Positions 31,124 to 41,559 of a DNA stretch of 64,000 nt are shown here, piece by piece. This stretch comes from Aedes albopictus. Taxonomy: Eukaryota > Arthropoda > Insecta > Diptera > Culicidae. The stretch covers positions 334,821,312 to 334,885,311 of the forward strand of contig NC_085138.1 in NCBI RefSeq assembly GCF_035046485.1, read 5' to 3'. Below the pieces are notes generated by a model. The model did not search any database. It saw only the letters and a program-made list of their open reading frames with translations, and was not told where the DNA came from. The position numbers were made by a program, and so were the translations under genes. Within the stretch, counting starts at the first letter, position 1. The number at the start of each line of letters is the position of its first letter.

Positions 31124-32087
31124 GAGTCTGGTGTCCGGCCATTTGGCCGAATGTCGTTTGATCGAATGCTTTTTGGCAGAATTATTATTAAAATTATTTG
31201 GAAACGTGGGCAAACTCTGGATAACATTCTAGCTGCCAATATGATCATCAGAAATATTTCCTTTCTCAATCATAGGCTATTCTTTCTAGTTTAATGGCTA
31301 GTTTCCACTTCGTACGTACTGTGCAAAAAGATAGGACAAGTAATGGTCAAGTAATGATTCCGCTTCGAAATTACTTGTGCAGTTCGCAGATAGCAAGTAA
31401 GGAAAAAAGTGTAACACTCGTAACACCTCCCGTGCGATTCAAATGGAGCTGTCACTTTTCCTTGCGGAAAAATAGTCCGCGCTATTATTCCGTAAGGAAA
31501 AGTAACGTTTCTCCCCTTACTGGATGAGTTGTCAAAATTATTTGCGGAAAAAGGTGGAATTTTTCTTGAGCGCTCTACTTGGCAACACGAAACTAAGTGT
31601 GGAGTTTGGTATTTCACTGGGAAGGAATCACCCCTCACGTGCAGTACACACAACTTACCCAGGCTGACGTCGGTTCGCAAGTGCGAACACGGTTGGGTGA
31701 CGCCTGGAGTTGTTGCTACACAAGCAGGGATGCTAACATTGTCTGCTTGACAGTTCGCATCACATTCAAATGCGCTATATCGCCTGCTGTGATCAATCTC
31801 CTTTCCACAGCTTTATGCAGTACATCTTATATCTCACACTAAGCTTAAATATGAAGGGATAAGTTGGCGTTGAAACTGAGAATATTTTTGTCAGAGATTT
31901 TTACTTATTTGTATCATAGGCTGTTCTTTCGAGTTATACTGATATACATACTGTTATACTGATGTAGCATACAATGGCATAATCACTTAAGTTCATCATA
32001 CCTTTTTGGCAATCGGCCAAACGCCGTTCGGTCAAATGACCCTTTGGACCAAATGACGTTTGGCCAAATGACCCGAAACCCAGAGTT
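31124..32087. mobile_element. ~960-bp TIR element with GGCCAAATG ends
   Basis: Left end AGAGTCTGGTGTCCGGCCAT and right end (reverse complement) AACTCTGGGTTTCGGGTCAT both continue with TTGGCC, and both ends carry repeated (A/T)TTTGG(A/C)C and TGTCGTTTG/TGACGTTTG motifs. Inside, TCATAGGCTATTCTTTC (31270) and TCATAGGCTGTTCTTTC (31915) are direct repeats, suggesting a nested insertion. Frames at 31291-31680 are not recognisable. Class unknown. Confidence 0.55.
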
Positions 32088-32130
32088 TCTATAGGGTAAG
32101 CTGATTGTGGAAACGACCGACGGATTGGCA

Positions 32131-32430
32131 GAGTTATCCCTCTATGGTTGACTTTTCGGTCCGGATAAATTATAAGCGGGGTGGTACTATTTCATCCGAC
32201 GTTTCGACCCTTGGTTTGGGTCTCCTTCAGGGAGGTTATAGGGATATCGCTACGTTTGTATCGCCGGTTGCCGACAGCCCTACGCCAAGCAACCGGCGAT
32301 ACAAACGTAGCGGTATCCCTATAACCTCCCTGAAGTAGATCCAAACCAAGGGTCGAAACGTCGGATGAAATAGAATCACCCCGCTTATAATTTATCCGGA
32401 CCGAAAAGCCAACCATAGAGGGATAACTCT
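32131..32430. mobile_element. 300-bp near-perfect foldback
   Basis: Arms of ~140 bp: GAGTTATCCCTCTATGGTTG ... AACCATAGAGGGATAACTC around a short centre near 32283; the mirrored block ACGTTTCGACCCTTGG appears in both. A 12-nt direct repeat TCTATAGGGTAA lies at 32088-32099 and 32429-32440, so the full insertion may start near 32100 with an unpaired 30-bp left flank. Mirrored frames at 32105-32416 are artefacts. Confidence 0.7.
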
Positions 32431-32444
32431 ATAGGGTAAATTAA

Positions 32445-33061
32445 CCCTCTAATACCCAAATTTTTGGTTTTAATCTAAATATCATTTTTCGTCATCTAAA
32501 ATCGATTTAAACATGTTTTGGAAGATGATTCCTTTTAATTCTCGATTTCATGAATTTCTGTTTTTGATTTTTCTAATTTTTATTTTTGAACATCCTCACA
32601 GTTTTATATTTTTTCTGGAAGCCTATTCAGGTTACGGATTTTTTTTAGATGAAAACATTTTGAGATTTCATGATTATTGTTGAAATATTTTTATTTTATT
32701 TTTTTTTCACAGAAAATTTTATTTTCCTTGTAATTTTAAGGAAAATGATTTAAGAGTGTGTTCGATTCCCTTAAACTATAAAACTAGGATAGAATAATTT
32801 GGGAAAAAAATAAAATATATTTATTGTAGCGATTTAATACAAAATAAACAATGACTTCTAGAAGGTGACTAAAACATCAATTTTTCAATGATTTTCAAAA
32901 AATGTAAATACGCTTTAAAATATACCAAAAACCATTTTGAGATATACAAAACAGTCCTATATATCAACCAAAAATATAAAAAATTGAATTTCCCACGAAA
33001 CAAAAATTACAAAAATGCTCAAACTATACCCCGTCTAAAGGCGGGATTGGGTATTAGAGGG
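32445..33061. mobile_element. 617-bp piggyBac-type MITE, TSD TTAA
   Basis: TTAA at 32441-32444 and 33062-33065; perfect 15-bp termini CCCTCTAATACCCAA / TTGGGTATTAGAGGG. TTAA duplication and a CCCT start are the hallmark of piggyBac elements. The interior is very AT-rich with no transposase (a 88-aa Lys/Asn-rich frame at 32888 is fortuitous). Confidence 0.85.
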
Positions 33062-33065
33062 TTAA

Positions 33066-33485
33066 CAACACATCGTCTGACTCAAATGCTTTGGATAAAT
33101 GAGCTCACATGTTTCACTGCTATTTTTTTGTTGCATATTTGCACGACGAATTGAATATTTTTATACAGTATGCGTGCAGTGATCATGAAGTAAACCTTCT
33201 AACCTTAACACTTTCGTTGTCCTGGCAGAAAAGCAAAGAACCTTTAAATAATGGAATGTATTAGGATTTTAAATAATTTCAAAAAATCAAAATTGTCATA
33301 TACATGGTCCAAATGGTCCATAGAAGAACCCAAAAATATTAGAATAGTTTAGAAAGTTAAGAAATATCACGGTTTTTTAAGAATGTTTATGAAAAATTGC
33401 CATTTGTTTAAAAAAACTGCCCTGACGCGCCTTTAAATGTCCAGACGCAGACCATTGCCGTAACTGGGGTATTCCAGAGGTGCGT
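33066..33485. other. AT-rich spacer
   Basis: No recognised feature; ends at the target of the Lian-derived insertion. Confidence 0.4.
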
Positions 33486-33497
33486 GGCACCCCATAT

Positions 33498-34477
33498 TTT
33501 TTTTTTTTTTTTTTTTTTTTCTGTTCGGGTGAGCCACTGCGACCAGTATTTAGATCTTTTGTGGCATTACCCGTATCCTTAGTATTTAGTGCATGTCGTA
33601 CTACTCCATTGTCATTGAGAGGCAATGAAGCATCGATTTCTGTACAGTTCCAGTTTTGTTATCCCAGAGGTGTAAGAAATCGATTGCGATGAAAAGGTTC
33701 CGTTATCATAGAGATTTAAATCTCAGTGAAAGAGCGCCCCTAATCAAACACAATCTATTTTAATTCTGAGAAAAACAAAACGGTGGTACTGATATTTATC
33801 CATGCATCGGAACTCTAGCCCCATCCATGTCTTGCTTCTAGTTTAGTCCCAGGACAACAAAGAAAAACCCGGGACTTTAGGCTAGTTGCAAAACTCTGTC
33901 AAATTAGAGAATGTGTTCTGCAATAAGAATGCACGTGAGTCCTTGAATTACCAGAACTTAACAGTCCTTGATAGGTTAGTACGCAATCAGATACGTAAAG
34001 CATGTTTGTTTTCCTAACATCAAGTGTAGTCTCGGGTGGGCAAAGTCCGATTCTTTAACTATCAGCAAGGCAGAATAAATGCAATTTTAGAAACTGTCAC
34101 CAGTAACAAGGACTTTGTACCATGAATCCTTATTACCAAAACACATTACCCCAACTTGACAAACCGGATGTCACTAGGGTTCGGTTTGGTAGATCTTGAA
34201 CCGTAACGCAACACATAAAGGCGATCTACCAACGTTACGGGCTCCGTTAAAGATCGAGCATATTTTAAACCCCCTCAACCATTCATCCATCAGCACGGGT
34301 CGCCTGACACCTTGGATTGGGGTTCCCTGTTTAGTGGACTTTTACCCCCGGAACAGGTGGTCCGTAGTGTTATTCTTAGCCAATTGAGACAACCGCTACC
34401 GACACTACACAGCTATCTAGGCTGATCGGGAAAAGAAGTTAACATTGATGGTTAACTTCATATGGACCCGAACAGCC
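33498..34477 (-). mobile_element. 980-bp non-autonomous Lian relative, 12-bp TSD
   Basis: Flanked by GGCACCCCATAT at 33486-33497 and 34478-34489. On the minus strand it starts GGCTGTTCGGGTCC, matches the 5' leader of the Lian-like LINE at 9040-9330 for about 280 bp (AGCCTAGATAGC, GTAGTG, AAGTCCAC, ATGAATGGTT, ACGGAGCC), then diverges, and ends in an A23-24 tail. It lacks endonuclease, RT and RNase H. A complete 5' end plus poly(A) and a target duplication show a mobilised, internally deleted or chimeric derivative rather than a 5'-truncated copy. Confidence 0.85.
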
Positions 34478-34564
34478 GGCACCCCATATTATAAACTAAG
34501 CATTCTCTAGAGTTCTAGAGGAGACTGTCAATCTAATATTAAAAACTTCACACGTTAACCATTA

Positions 34565-34777
34565 GGGTCTGGGACCATTTGGGCAGGAGCACCTAATTTG
34601 GGCACTTTCTGCTGTAACTCAATCAATTTTGAACCGATTGGCCTGATTTTTAAGACAGGATCAGATACGCACAGTATCTAGCCATGTGCAGAAATTCAAG
34701 TCAATCGGTTTGAAAATGACTGAGTTATAGTAGCAAGTGCCCAAAATAGGTGCGCCTGCCCAAATGGTCCCAGACCC
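34565..34777. mobile_element. 213-bp TA-flanked MITE GGGTCTGGGACC
   Basis: TA at 34563-34564 and 34778-34779. Arms begin GGGTCTGGGACCATTTGGGC in both orientations and stay paired for ~45 bp with few mismatches (GCACCTAATTTGGGCACTT versus GCACCTATTTTGGGCACTT). Further inner similarity (ATCGGTT / AACCGAT). Non-coding. Confidence 0.8.
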
Positions 34778-34989
34778 TACCTGTTAAATTTTTGACTATT
34801 TCAACTGTGAGATCAATCAACCGGTTTCTATTATGTTAGTGAAGTATTAAAATGGCACCAATTTTATCCATGCTGATATTCTTTTGGAAAAATGAAGTGT
34901 GGTGTACTGCCAATGAAATATGAATTTAAAACATTTACCGGTACCGTAAAACGGGGTAACTTTGATAGTTTTTCAGCAAATTTCCTTAA

Positions 34990-35104
34990 CCCTTCAGCGC
35001 GCGCGCTGTTGTAAAAAGTACAACACTACCAAAAAACCTCGCTCTTCGTATACAGCGCGAGCGCGGTGCAGTTTCGGTTGCTTGATGGCGCGCGTCCTGG
35101 AAGG
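34990..35104. mobile_element. 115-bp piggyBac-type MITE, TSD TTAA
   Basis: TTAA at 34986-34989 and 35105-35108; left end CCCTTCAGCGCGCGCGC, right end (reverse complement) CCTTCCAGGACGCGCGCC. GC-rich CpG-dense termini in AT-rich surroundings. Class assigned from TTAA and CCCT/CCTT start. Confidence 0.65.
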
Positions 35105-35174
35105 TTAATAATTTTTCATGTTACTGTATTTTTCTTAGTATTATATTTAAAAAAAGTACTGGGGTCTCTGTTAT

Positions 35175-35975
35175 CAGTTTCAGATCATATTTGAACCTAT
35201 AGTATTGCGGAACCGGTTCTGGGTGTCCCGCTGAAATGTGCAATGTATAAGTGAATGAAACCCATATATGCGGCACATCAACCTCATGAACGGTAAGCAG
35301 GAAAATAGTCTCAGACCATACATGAACCTGTAGTGTTCAGGAATCGGTTCCGGATGTCCCACCGGAAGTGACCAAATATGAAAGGGAACCAAAATGATGC
35401 AAGAAGCACACCAAATAGCGGCTTTCTCTATAACCTGATGAACGGTTATCAGGAAAACAGTTTCAGACCATATCAGAACCGTTCCGGGATCGGTTCCGTG
35501 TGTCCCACTAAATGTGATCAAATATACCGTCTATCCCCATTGGTTTGAACGACTTCTCATGCAAACCAACGGGATTCATTTTAAATTTCAACTTCTAGTA
35601 TCTTTATAGACTTCGAAAAACAAACTGAATGTAACCTTTTTTGCTGCTTTGTTTTGGTTATGTGTTCCATTTCATCCCGTTCCATGAGCAGAATGACATT
35701 TGCACCATTTTTGGTTTAAACGATGTGCATATTAGCAGGGTTCAAACTAAAAAGTGTTCAGATTAGATACGATAAAAGTGAACAAAACCCATGCAAGCGA
35801 CACATCAAATCGCGGTGTTTTTCGATAATCTGATGAACGATAAGCAGGGAAACAGTCTCAAACTGTATCTGAACCGAAAGGGTTCCAGAACCAGTTCCAG
35901 GTGTCCCGCCGAAAGTGGCCGAAAGTAAACCAAACCTATGCATGCGACACATCAAATCGCATTTTTTTTTTTCGA
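35175..35975. repeat. ~150-bp tandem repeat family, interrupted
   Basis: Units with CAGTCTCAGACCATAT, GAACCGGTTCCGGGTGTCCC and CTGATGAACGGTTATCAGGA recur at about 35174, 35305, 35456 and 35850. A non-repeat block 35526-35759 (CATTGGTTTGAACGA ... GGTTTAAACGATGTG) breaks the array and may be an insertion. No frame is conserved between units. Confidence 0.65.
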
Positions 35976-36127
35976 TTACCTGTATGGTTCAGCATTGTAT
36001 AGGAAACTAACAATTTAATCGCATCATTCCCGAAGAAAATATTTTCAATCCCCCTTTGCGTCTAATATTACTGCGCAAAATGTTGATGTGATTGGTTGCC
36101 CTTGAGCTCTGTAAAGTGGTGTAAAAT

Positions 36128-36353
36128 GGGTTTCGTGGTCGAGCGGTTATCGGCGTTTAGGTGTCTCGTAAGCCACGGAGTGTGGGTTTGATTCCCGCTC
36201 CAGTCGAGGAAAACTTTTCGTCAAACGGAAAACTCTCCACTGGGCCACTTGGTGTTGTATGTGCTGTCCGTTTATCTAATGTTAGTGAAATGTTCAGTCT
36301 GTGCGGCCTCTGGCCGAAGGTGGTGTAATTGTCTTTTAATAAAAAAAAAAATG
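36128..36353 (+). mobile_element. tRNA-derived SINE with poly(A)
   Basis: Head GTGGTCGAGCGGTTATCGGC (A-box, Ser/Leu-tRNA-like) and GGTTTGATTCCCGC (B-box) 50 bp later, then ~150 bp of body ending CTTTTAATA and A11. ATGGGTT before and ATGAGTT after could be a decayed target duplication. Distinct from Feilai. Confidence 0.7.
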
Positions 36354-36520
36354 AGTTGGATTTAGTATGGGAAATATCACTTGTTTGTATTTTTTTTATC
36401 AAATTTACATGAATCTTGTAATAAATAATGATTAAATACAGCATAAAGAGCACAGAAACAACCTTGTCGAAGTGATTGTGAAAGATTGTGAAAAAATCTC
36501 CCAGCTTGTAGTTATTGCCT

Positions 36521-36699
36521 GGGGTGGACCTGGTGTGATGGTTAGAACACTTGACTATCACGCCGAGGACCTGGGATCGAATCCCACTCCCGACAAACTC
36601 GTAAAATGTGAGTTCTTCCTTCGGAAGGGAAGTAAAGCGTGGGTCCCGAGATGAACTAGCCTAGGGCTAAAAATCTCGTTAATACAGATAAAAAAAAAT
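36521..36699 (+). mobile_element. Short tRNA-related SINE, copy 1, TSD TATTGCCT
   Basis: Head GGTGTGATGGTTAGAACACT (A-box) and GGGATCGAATCCCACTC (B-box), then GAGTTCTTCCTTCGGAAG, GCGTGGGTCCCGAG, AACTAGCCTAGGGCTAAA and an A-rich tail. Flanked by TATTGCCT at 36513-36520 and 36700-36707. Two more copies lie within 1.5 kb. Confidence 0.85.
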
Positions 36700-36883
36700 A
36701 TTGCCTTGGTATTTTTTCCCGCCCCGCTGTTGAGGAAACCAAGCCACTGTTTCCAATTAGCTGAACTTTTGTCTTGGTATTGATTGGCCCCCAGTGATAG
36801 TCTAGATGGTCAAGCAGTCAACTGATAGGTCTGATATGTTTCAGCTCTGCCTATACGTTGAACATAACTCGGAATACATAAGT

Positions 36884-37083
36884 GACCCGATTTTGTCAGC
36901 CCCTTTTCGGAACACATTTTTACTCTCCTCGAAAACCTAATAAACTTTTCAAACTTTCTATCCCTCTATGTTCTGCTCTTAAGCTGTAGTTTGATGATAA
37001 ACATGAATGAATTGGATAAAGTTTGACCGTAAGATAACGAGAGCAAAAAGTTTGTCGCAAAATGGGGCTGACAAAATCGGGTC
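36884..37083. mobile_element. ~200-bp MITE GACCCGATTTTGTCAGCCCC
   Basis: Inverted termini GACCCGATTTTGTCAGCCCC / GGGGCTGACAAAATCGGGTC, each continued by TTTT/AAAA. Short AT-rich interior, no frame. Target duplication not clear. Confidence 0.75.
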
Positions 37084-37173
37084 CTAATCGGGTATGTGCC
37101 ATTTATAAGTTTCCCAATTCGATGATGGTTTTGATAAAATTCTTGCATTTCTAAATAAAGTATTTCATGATTA

Positions 37174-37355
37174 TTTTTTTTTTTGTCTGTATTAACGAGA
37201 TTTTTAACCCTAGGCTAGTTCATCTCGGGACCCACGCTTTACTTCCCTTCCGAAGGAAGAACTCACATTTTGTGAGTATGTCGGGAGTGGGATTCGATCC
37301 CAGGTCCTCGGCGTGATAGTCTTGTGTTCTAACCACCACACCAGGTCCGCTCCAC
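37174..37355 (-). mobile_element. Short tRNA-related SINE, copy 2, TSD 12 bp
   Basis: Same family as 36521-36699, opposite strand, with poly(A) on the left. Flanked by ATTTCATGATTA at 37162-37173 and 37356-37367. Confidence 0.88.
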
Positions 37356-37395
37356 ATTTCATGATTAAGAAACAACTCGGCGTACGTCGACATGT

Positions 37396-37515
37396 TCTTC
37401 TTCTTCTTTATGGCTCGACGTACCCACTGGGACTTGGCCTGCCTCGCTTCAATTTAGTGTTCTTTGAGCACTTCCACAGTTATTATTTGAAGGGCATTCT
37501 TCGCCTGCCATTGGG
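37396..37515 (-). mobile_element. Feilai: 5'-truncated Feilai SINE
   Basis: 3' part of Feilai only: AAGTGCTCAAAGAACAC, AAGTCCCAGTGGG and AAGAAG tail. Directly followed by a G-rich end (ATCCATAAAGTACGTCACG, 37519-37560) of the GTCCATAAA MITE family. Confidence 0.75.
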
Positions 37516-37603
37516 GGTGATCCATAAAGTACGTCACGTTTAGAGGGGGAAGGGGGGGGAGCAAAACAATACTCAAGTGACACGTTGATGAATATTGCAG
37601 TTA

Positions 37604-39041
37604 GGTAATTCTCGCTGAGACCGGCCCACTATTTACACCTTGTCTTCAGAAATGTTTAAGGTGCCGATTTTCTGAAAGCCCTCGCTAAAAAGTAAGAAAA
37701 ATGTGTTTGGTTACTCAAATTGATGGACCCCCCGTTAGTTAGAGCCACAACCATTTTTGCAGACCCCTCGATTTTGGTCAAATGGTGGCTCACTTAAACC
37801 GTTATAACTCGAAAGTTTCACCAAAAACCACCTCAAAACGAATTGTTGTTAAAAAGAGGAAAGATAGAGCTACTATTTACAAAAATAAAAAGTTGGGTCG
37901 GCCATATTGATTTTGGCCGCCATCTTGGATTTTTATACCATAATTTTTTTTTTTTATCTGTATTAACGAGATTTTTAGCCCTAGGCTAGTTCATCTCGGG
38001 ACCCACGCTTTACTTCCCTTCCGAAGGAAGAACCCACATTTTATGAGTTTGTCGGGAGTGGGATTCGATCCCAGGTCCTCGGCGTGATAGTCAAGTGTTC
38101 TAACCATCACACCAGGTCCGCTCCACATAATATTTTTTTCACCATGAGGGCAACCACCGATTTTCAAAATGTTTACAACAATTGAAAGCTGAAACATTTA
38201 TGCATAACATATAAAAAATTAGAGATGTCTTTTTCTTCTTTCAAAAGTTATCTGCCGTTTGCCATGCCACTTTTGCGCACTGGGCCCGGTGCCGGCCGTT
38301 TACATAAATGCAACGATATTTCGCAGTGTTTACGAACACGAATTTAAATTCTGTCTCCACTAATGGGAAGCTGAAGGTTTAAGCTTATCAAAACACTATA
38401 AAAGTTATGAAAACAATGCCCGCATCATTGGGAAACAATCAAAAACGGAAACGAACCTCCGATTTGCCCAAATTTTGCGGCACGCGCCTTTGTGTATACA
38501 TGCAGGCGTAAACTCGGATGCTGTTGCATGTCGTTGCCGGTGCGCATGGAAATGTATGGAGAAAACGTGGCTTAATTTACAAAACTGCAGATAACGTTTG
38601 ATAGGAAAAAAAGACATCTCTAATTTTTTGATATGATATCAGCTTTCAATTGATCCAAAAATTTTGAAAATCGATGGTTGCCCTCATGGTGAAAAAAATG
38701 TTTTGGTATAAAAATCCAAGATGGCGGCCAAAACCAATATGGCCGACCCAACTTTTTATTTTTGTAAATAGTAGCTCTATCTTTCCTCTTTTTAACAACA
38801 ATTCGTTTTGAGGTGGTTTTTAGAGAAAATTTCGAGTTATAACGGTTTAGATGAGCCACCATTTGACCAAATTCGAGAGGTCTGCAAAAATGGTTGTGGC
38901 TCTAACTAACGGGGGGTCCATCAATTTGAGTAACCAAATGCATATTTCTTACTTTTTTAGCGAGGGCTTTCAGAAAATCGGCACCTTCAACATTTTTGAA
39001 GACAAGGTGTAAATAGTGGGCCGGTCTCAGCGAGAGTTACC
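37604..39041. mobile_element. 1.44-kb long-arm foldback
   Basis: Outer ends GGTAATTCTCGCTGAGACC and (reverse complement) GGTAACTCTCGCTGAGACC. The arms pair for ~530 bp each: GGTGCCGATTTTCTGAAAGC, GTCCATCAATTTGAGTAACC, CAAGATGGCGGCCAAAA, AGAGATGTCTTTTT. The left arm is longer because a SINE (37947-38130) inserted there. The centre (38260-38570) has GC-rich, weakly paired sequence. No transposase; no clear target duplication. Confidence 0.82.
37947..38130 (-). mobile_element. Short tRNA-related SINE, copy 3, nested in foldback
   Basis: Third copy of the 36521 family, poly(A) on the left (37947-37960). The right arm of the host foldback shows the empty site (TATACC|AAAACATTTTTTTC in complement), with CATAAT duplicated around the SINE. 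It therefore inserted after the foldback formed. Confidence 0.85.
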
Positions 39042-39827
39042 GGTGCTATCGGGAAATAAAACGATACGTATATATTCGATTCCAGATAACTCTTCCTATA
39101 TTGTACTAATTTCGAGAATATAATGCCGTCTACTTATAGCAAGCAAACGAGTGAGCTCGCTTTAGTCCGTCGATCCGAAATACCCTTATGTTTGTTGGGG
39201 TCTGTGATTCTGGTGTAGCGTCGGGAAGTTGTTCAACGAGGTCGTTGAAGGTTGAACAAGTTCTGCGGTTCAGACGTACACTAAGAAAACTATTTCTACA
39301 AAAATCACTGGAAGAATATTGTCAATATGTCATAAGATTGTTTGGTTTCCATAATTTGCTGAAAAAATGTGAAAATGGAGCCAAAACTACTACAAGTGTC
39401 GACATGTGCCAATGATAGGAACCCTGTACCAGTTATGGACACATTTTTCAATTTCGGTTCAACTTCGTACTGGTTGCATACATGCCCCATGGGAATATCC
39501 AAGGGACATGCAACTCTATACTTTCTGTAGTAATCAGAAAATACTGAAAAATATTAAGAAATGTTAAGCAAATATGTCGAGCACAGCAGGCCGGTTGCTT
39601 TGATGCTATGCTAAAAATGGATACTCTTGTTGAAGGAATATGTCATGTGCTTGTATACAAATCCGAATATTTCGGTTCCCGAGTGCATTGTGGATTTTGT
39701 GTTTCCCTTTTTTATTGGATTTAATATGCTTAGGCAAACCAAATTCATTCATTCCATTTATTTAGTTCAATATCTTTACATAGGTAAAACTGAGTCCACA
39801 ATAAAGGTAAAGGCTAGGTATCGCGTA
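39042..39827. other. No clear feature
   Basis: AT-rich; small frames at 39188-39415 and 39627-39893 have no recognised content. Confidence 0.4.
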
Positions 39828-39835
39828 ATACAGAC

Positions 39836-40235
39836 CAGTGCTGAAAAATTAATTTCGTCATATCCAAATTCAACCACCTACAGCTCATTTTAGAAGCTGA
39901 ACCTGAGAATATGGTATATGAAAAACTTGTGCGGCTAAACCAGTTCTGCAAGAAAGTCACGGAAAAACAGCTATTTTTCGAATAATTTAGGTAAATGTCG
40001 CGGACTACCTTCGAAAAATGCAAATGATATTCACGGTGAACATCATTTAGCATTTTTCAAAGGTAGTCCGTGACATTTACCTTTAATATTCGAAAAATAG
40101 CGGTTTTTCCGTGACTTTCTTGCAGAACTGGTTTAGCCGCACAAGTTTTTCATATACCATATTCTCAGGTTCAGCTTCTAAAATGAGCTGTAGGTGGTTG
40201 AATTTAAATATGACGGAATGAAATTTTCAGCACTG
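39836..40235. mobile_element. 400-bp hAT-type foldback MITE, TSD ATACAGAC
   Basis: Perfect 8-bp duplication ATACAGAC (39828-39835, 40236-40243). Termini CAGTGCTGAAAA / TTTTCAGCACTG are perfect, and the whole element is an inverted repeat of ~195-bp arms at about 95% identity around 40035. CAGTG is a common hAT start. Non-coding; RNA would form a long hairpin. Confidence 0.92.
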
Positions 40236-40880
40236 ATACAGACCCCATTGAGGTCATCAACAAACTCCTATTCCTACCTCCCCGTGGCACCAGCTGGAAA
40301 CTGCGAACAGTTTTAGAGAAGGTTGCTAGTCTAATAGGGAAGAAGGGGGTTTGCTTATTGCAAGCCTGAGCGTCTCCTCTCCAGGAGGAGTGGCTAACAA
40401 TGGTGAAATAGGGTACGAGGGAGCCGAAATGTTGAGGAAAATGATTTATTTTTATTATAATTTAGGTAAATTTTGAGTCAACCATCTTATGTGAATGTTA
40501 AAATATGTTGATATATTTGAAGGGTTCAAAATTAAACTATGACAAATTTGAGGTACTATAACCATATCTAGTACACTGAGCCTATCTTTATTTTGTTTCG
40601 CATTTACAAGCCAGACGTGAAAAGTTGTGTTTGTACTTGTGGTGATAATTGCTTCATGGTGATAACTATTCCATGTCTGCTTTCCATTCACAGACATAAT
40701 AGGTACAAAAAAAAAACCTAATTAATCCACCTAGCGGTGATGGCGCTTTTCTCGTGCCTTGGAAAACCCATTTCAGCAAAACTCAAGTGACATGTTGATG
40801 AATATTACACTTTCATACGTTTAATAAAAATCCATTCCATGACACCAGAAATCATATAGTTTATCTGACTTTTAATGTTT
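40236..40880. other. Mixed fragments: RTE leader piece and MITE end
   Basis: GCCTGAGCGTCTCCTCTCC followed by AGGAGGAGTGGCTAACAA at 40360-40405 matches the RTE leader at 60828-60870. At 40719-40765 is the reverse copy of the end at 28995-29035. AACTCAAGTGACATGTTGATGAATATT (40785-40812) repeats 37568-37598. Confidence 0.45.
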
Positions 40881-41480
40881 TAGCCTTAAGCTCTTAAAAA
40901 ATCGCCATTTTGGATTAAGTCAGCCATCTTGGAAACTCTGGTCACCATTTGTGAACTCCAGACTTCTTCCCCTTACCCATATTGTATGGTTTGAGAGCCT
41001 AAAACTTCATTAAACAGAAGCCATCTTGAATTTTAAGACGCCATCTTGGATATTCTGATCGCCTTTTTTGGATTCCGGTCATCTTTCCCACACCAAATAT
41101 AGCCATATTGCATAGTATTAGAGCTTAAACGTCTTTGAACAACCGCCATCTTGAATCTGGAGCTACCATCTGGGATTCTAGACCACCATATTGGATGTTT
41201 TGGTCATTCTTGGACTCCGGATATCTTCCTCATACCAAAAATACCGAACTTCAATGGTTTTAGAAAACTCCATCAAACAGCGTCCATCTTAAATTTTGAG
41301 CCGCCATCTTGGATTTTAGATCGCCATATTGGATATTCTGGTAGCCATTTCTGCAACTTCTCATTTTTCATCATTCCCGTGGCAAATTTACCCATTTTAC
41401 ATGGTTCTATTAAACAGACGCCATATTTAATTTGGAGCCGCCATCTTGGATTTCAGGCCACCATCTTGAATATTCTGGTC
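40881..41480 (-). repeat. ATGGCGGC-rich array, reverse orientation
   Basis: Repeated GCCATCTTGGATT, CCATACCAAATAT-like and CATGGTTTTAGA blocks are the complement of the array at 27130-27780 with the same unit order. Diverged, about five partial units. Confidence 0.65.
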
Positions 41481-41559
41481 TCCAGTGTTGATTACCGCGC
41501 GCACAAAATTCGTCAACCATGCTAAAGGATACACAAATAGGCGCAGTTTGATGTGTCTC

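Noticed and set aside
31291..31680. 129-aa minus-strand frame inside a TIR element
   Set aside because: No transposase or other motif; overlaps open frames on the other strand, as expected of chance.
33498..33520. T-run as a transcription terminator
   Set aside because: It is the poly(A) tail of a minus-strand retroelement, bounded by a 12-bp target duplication.
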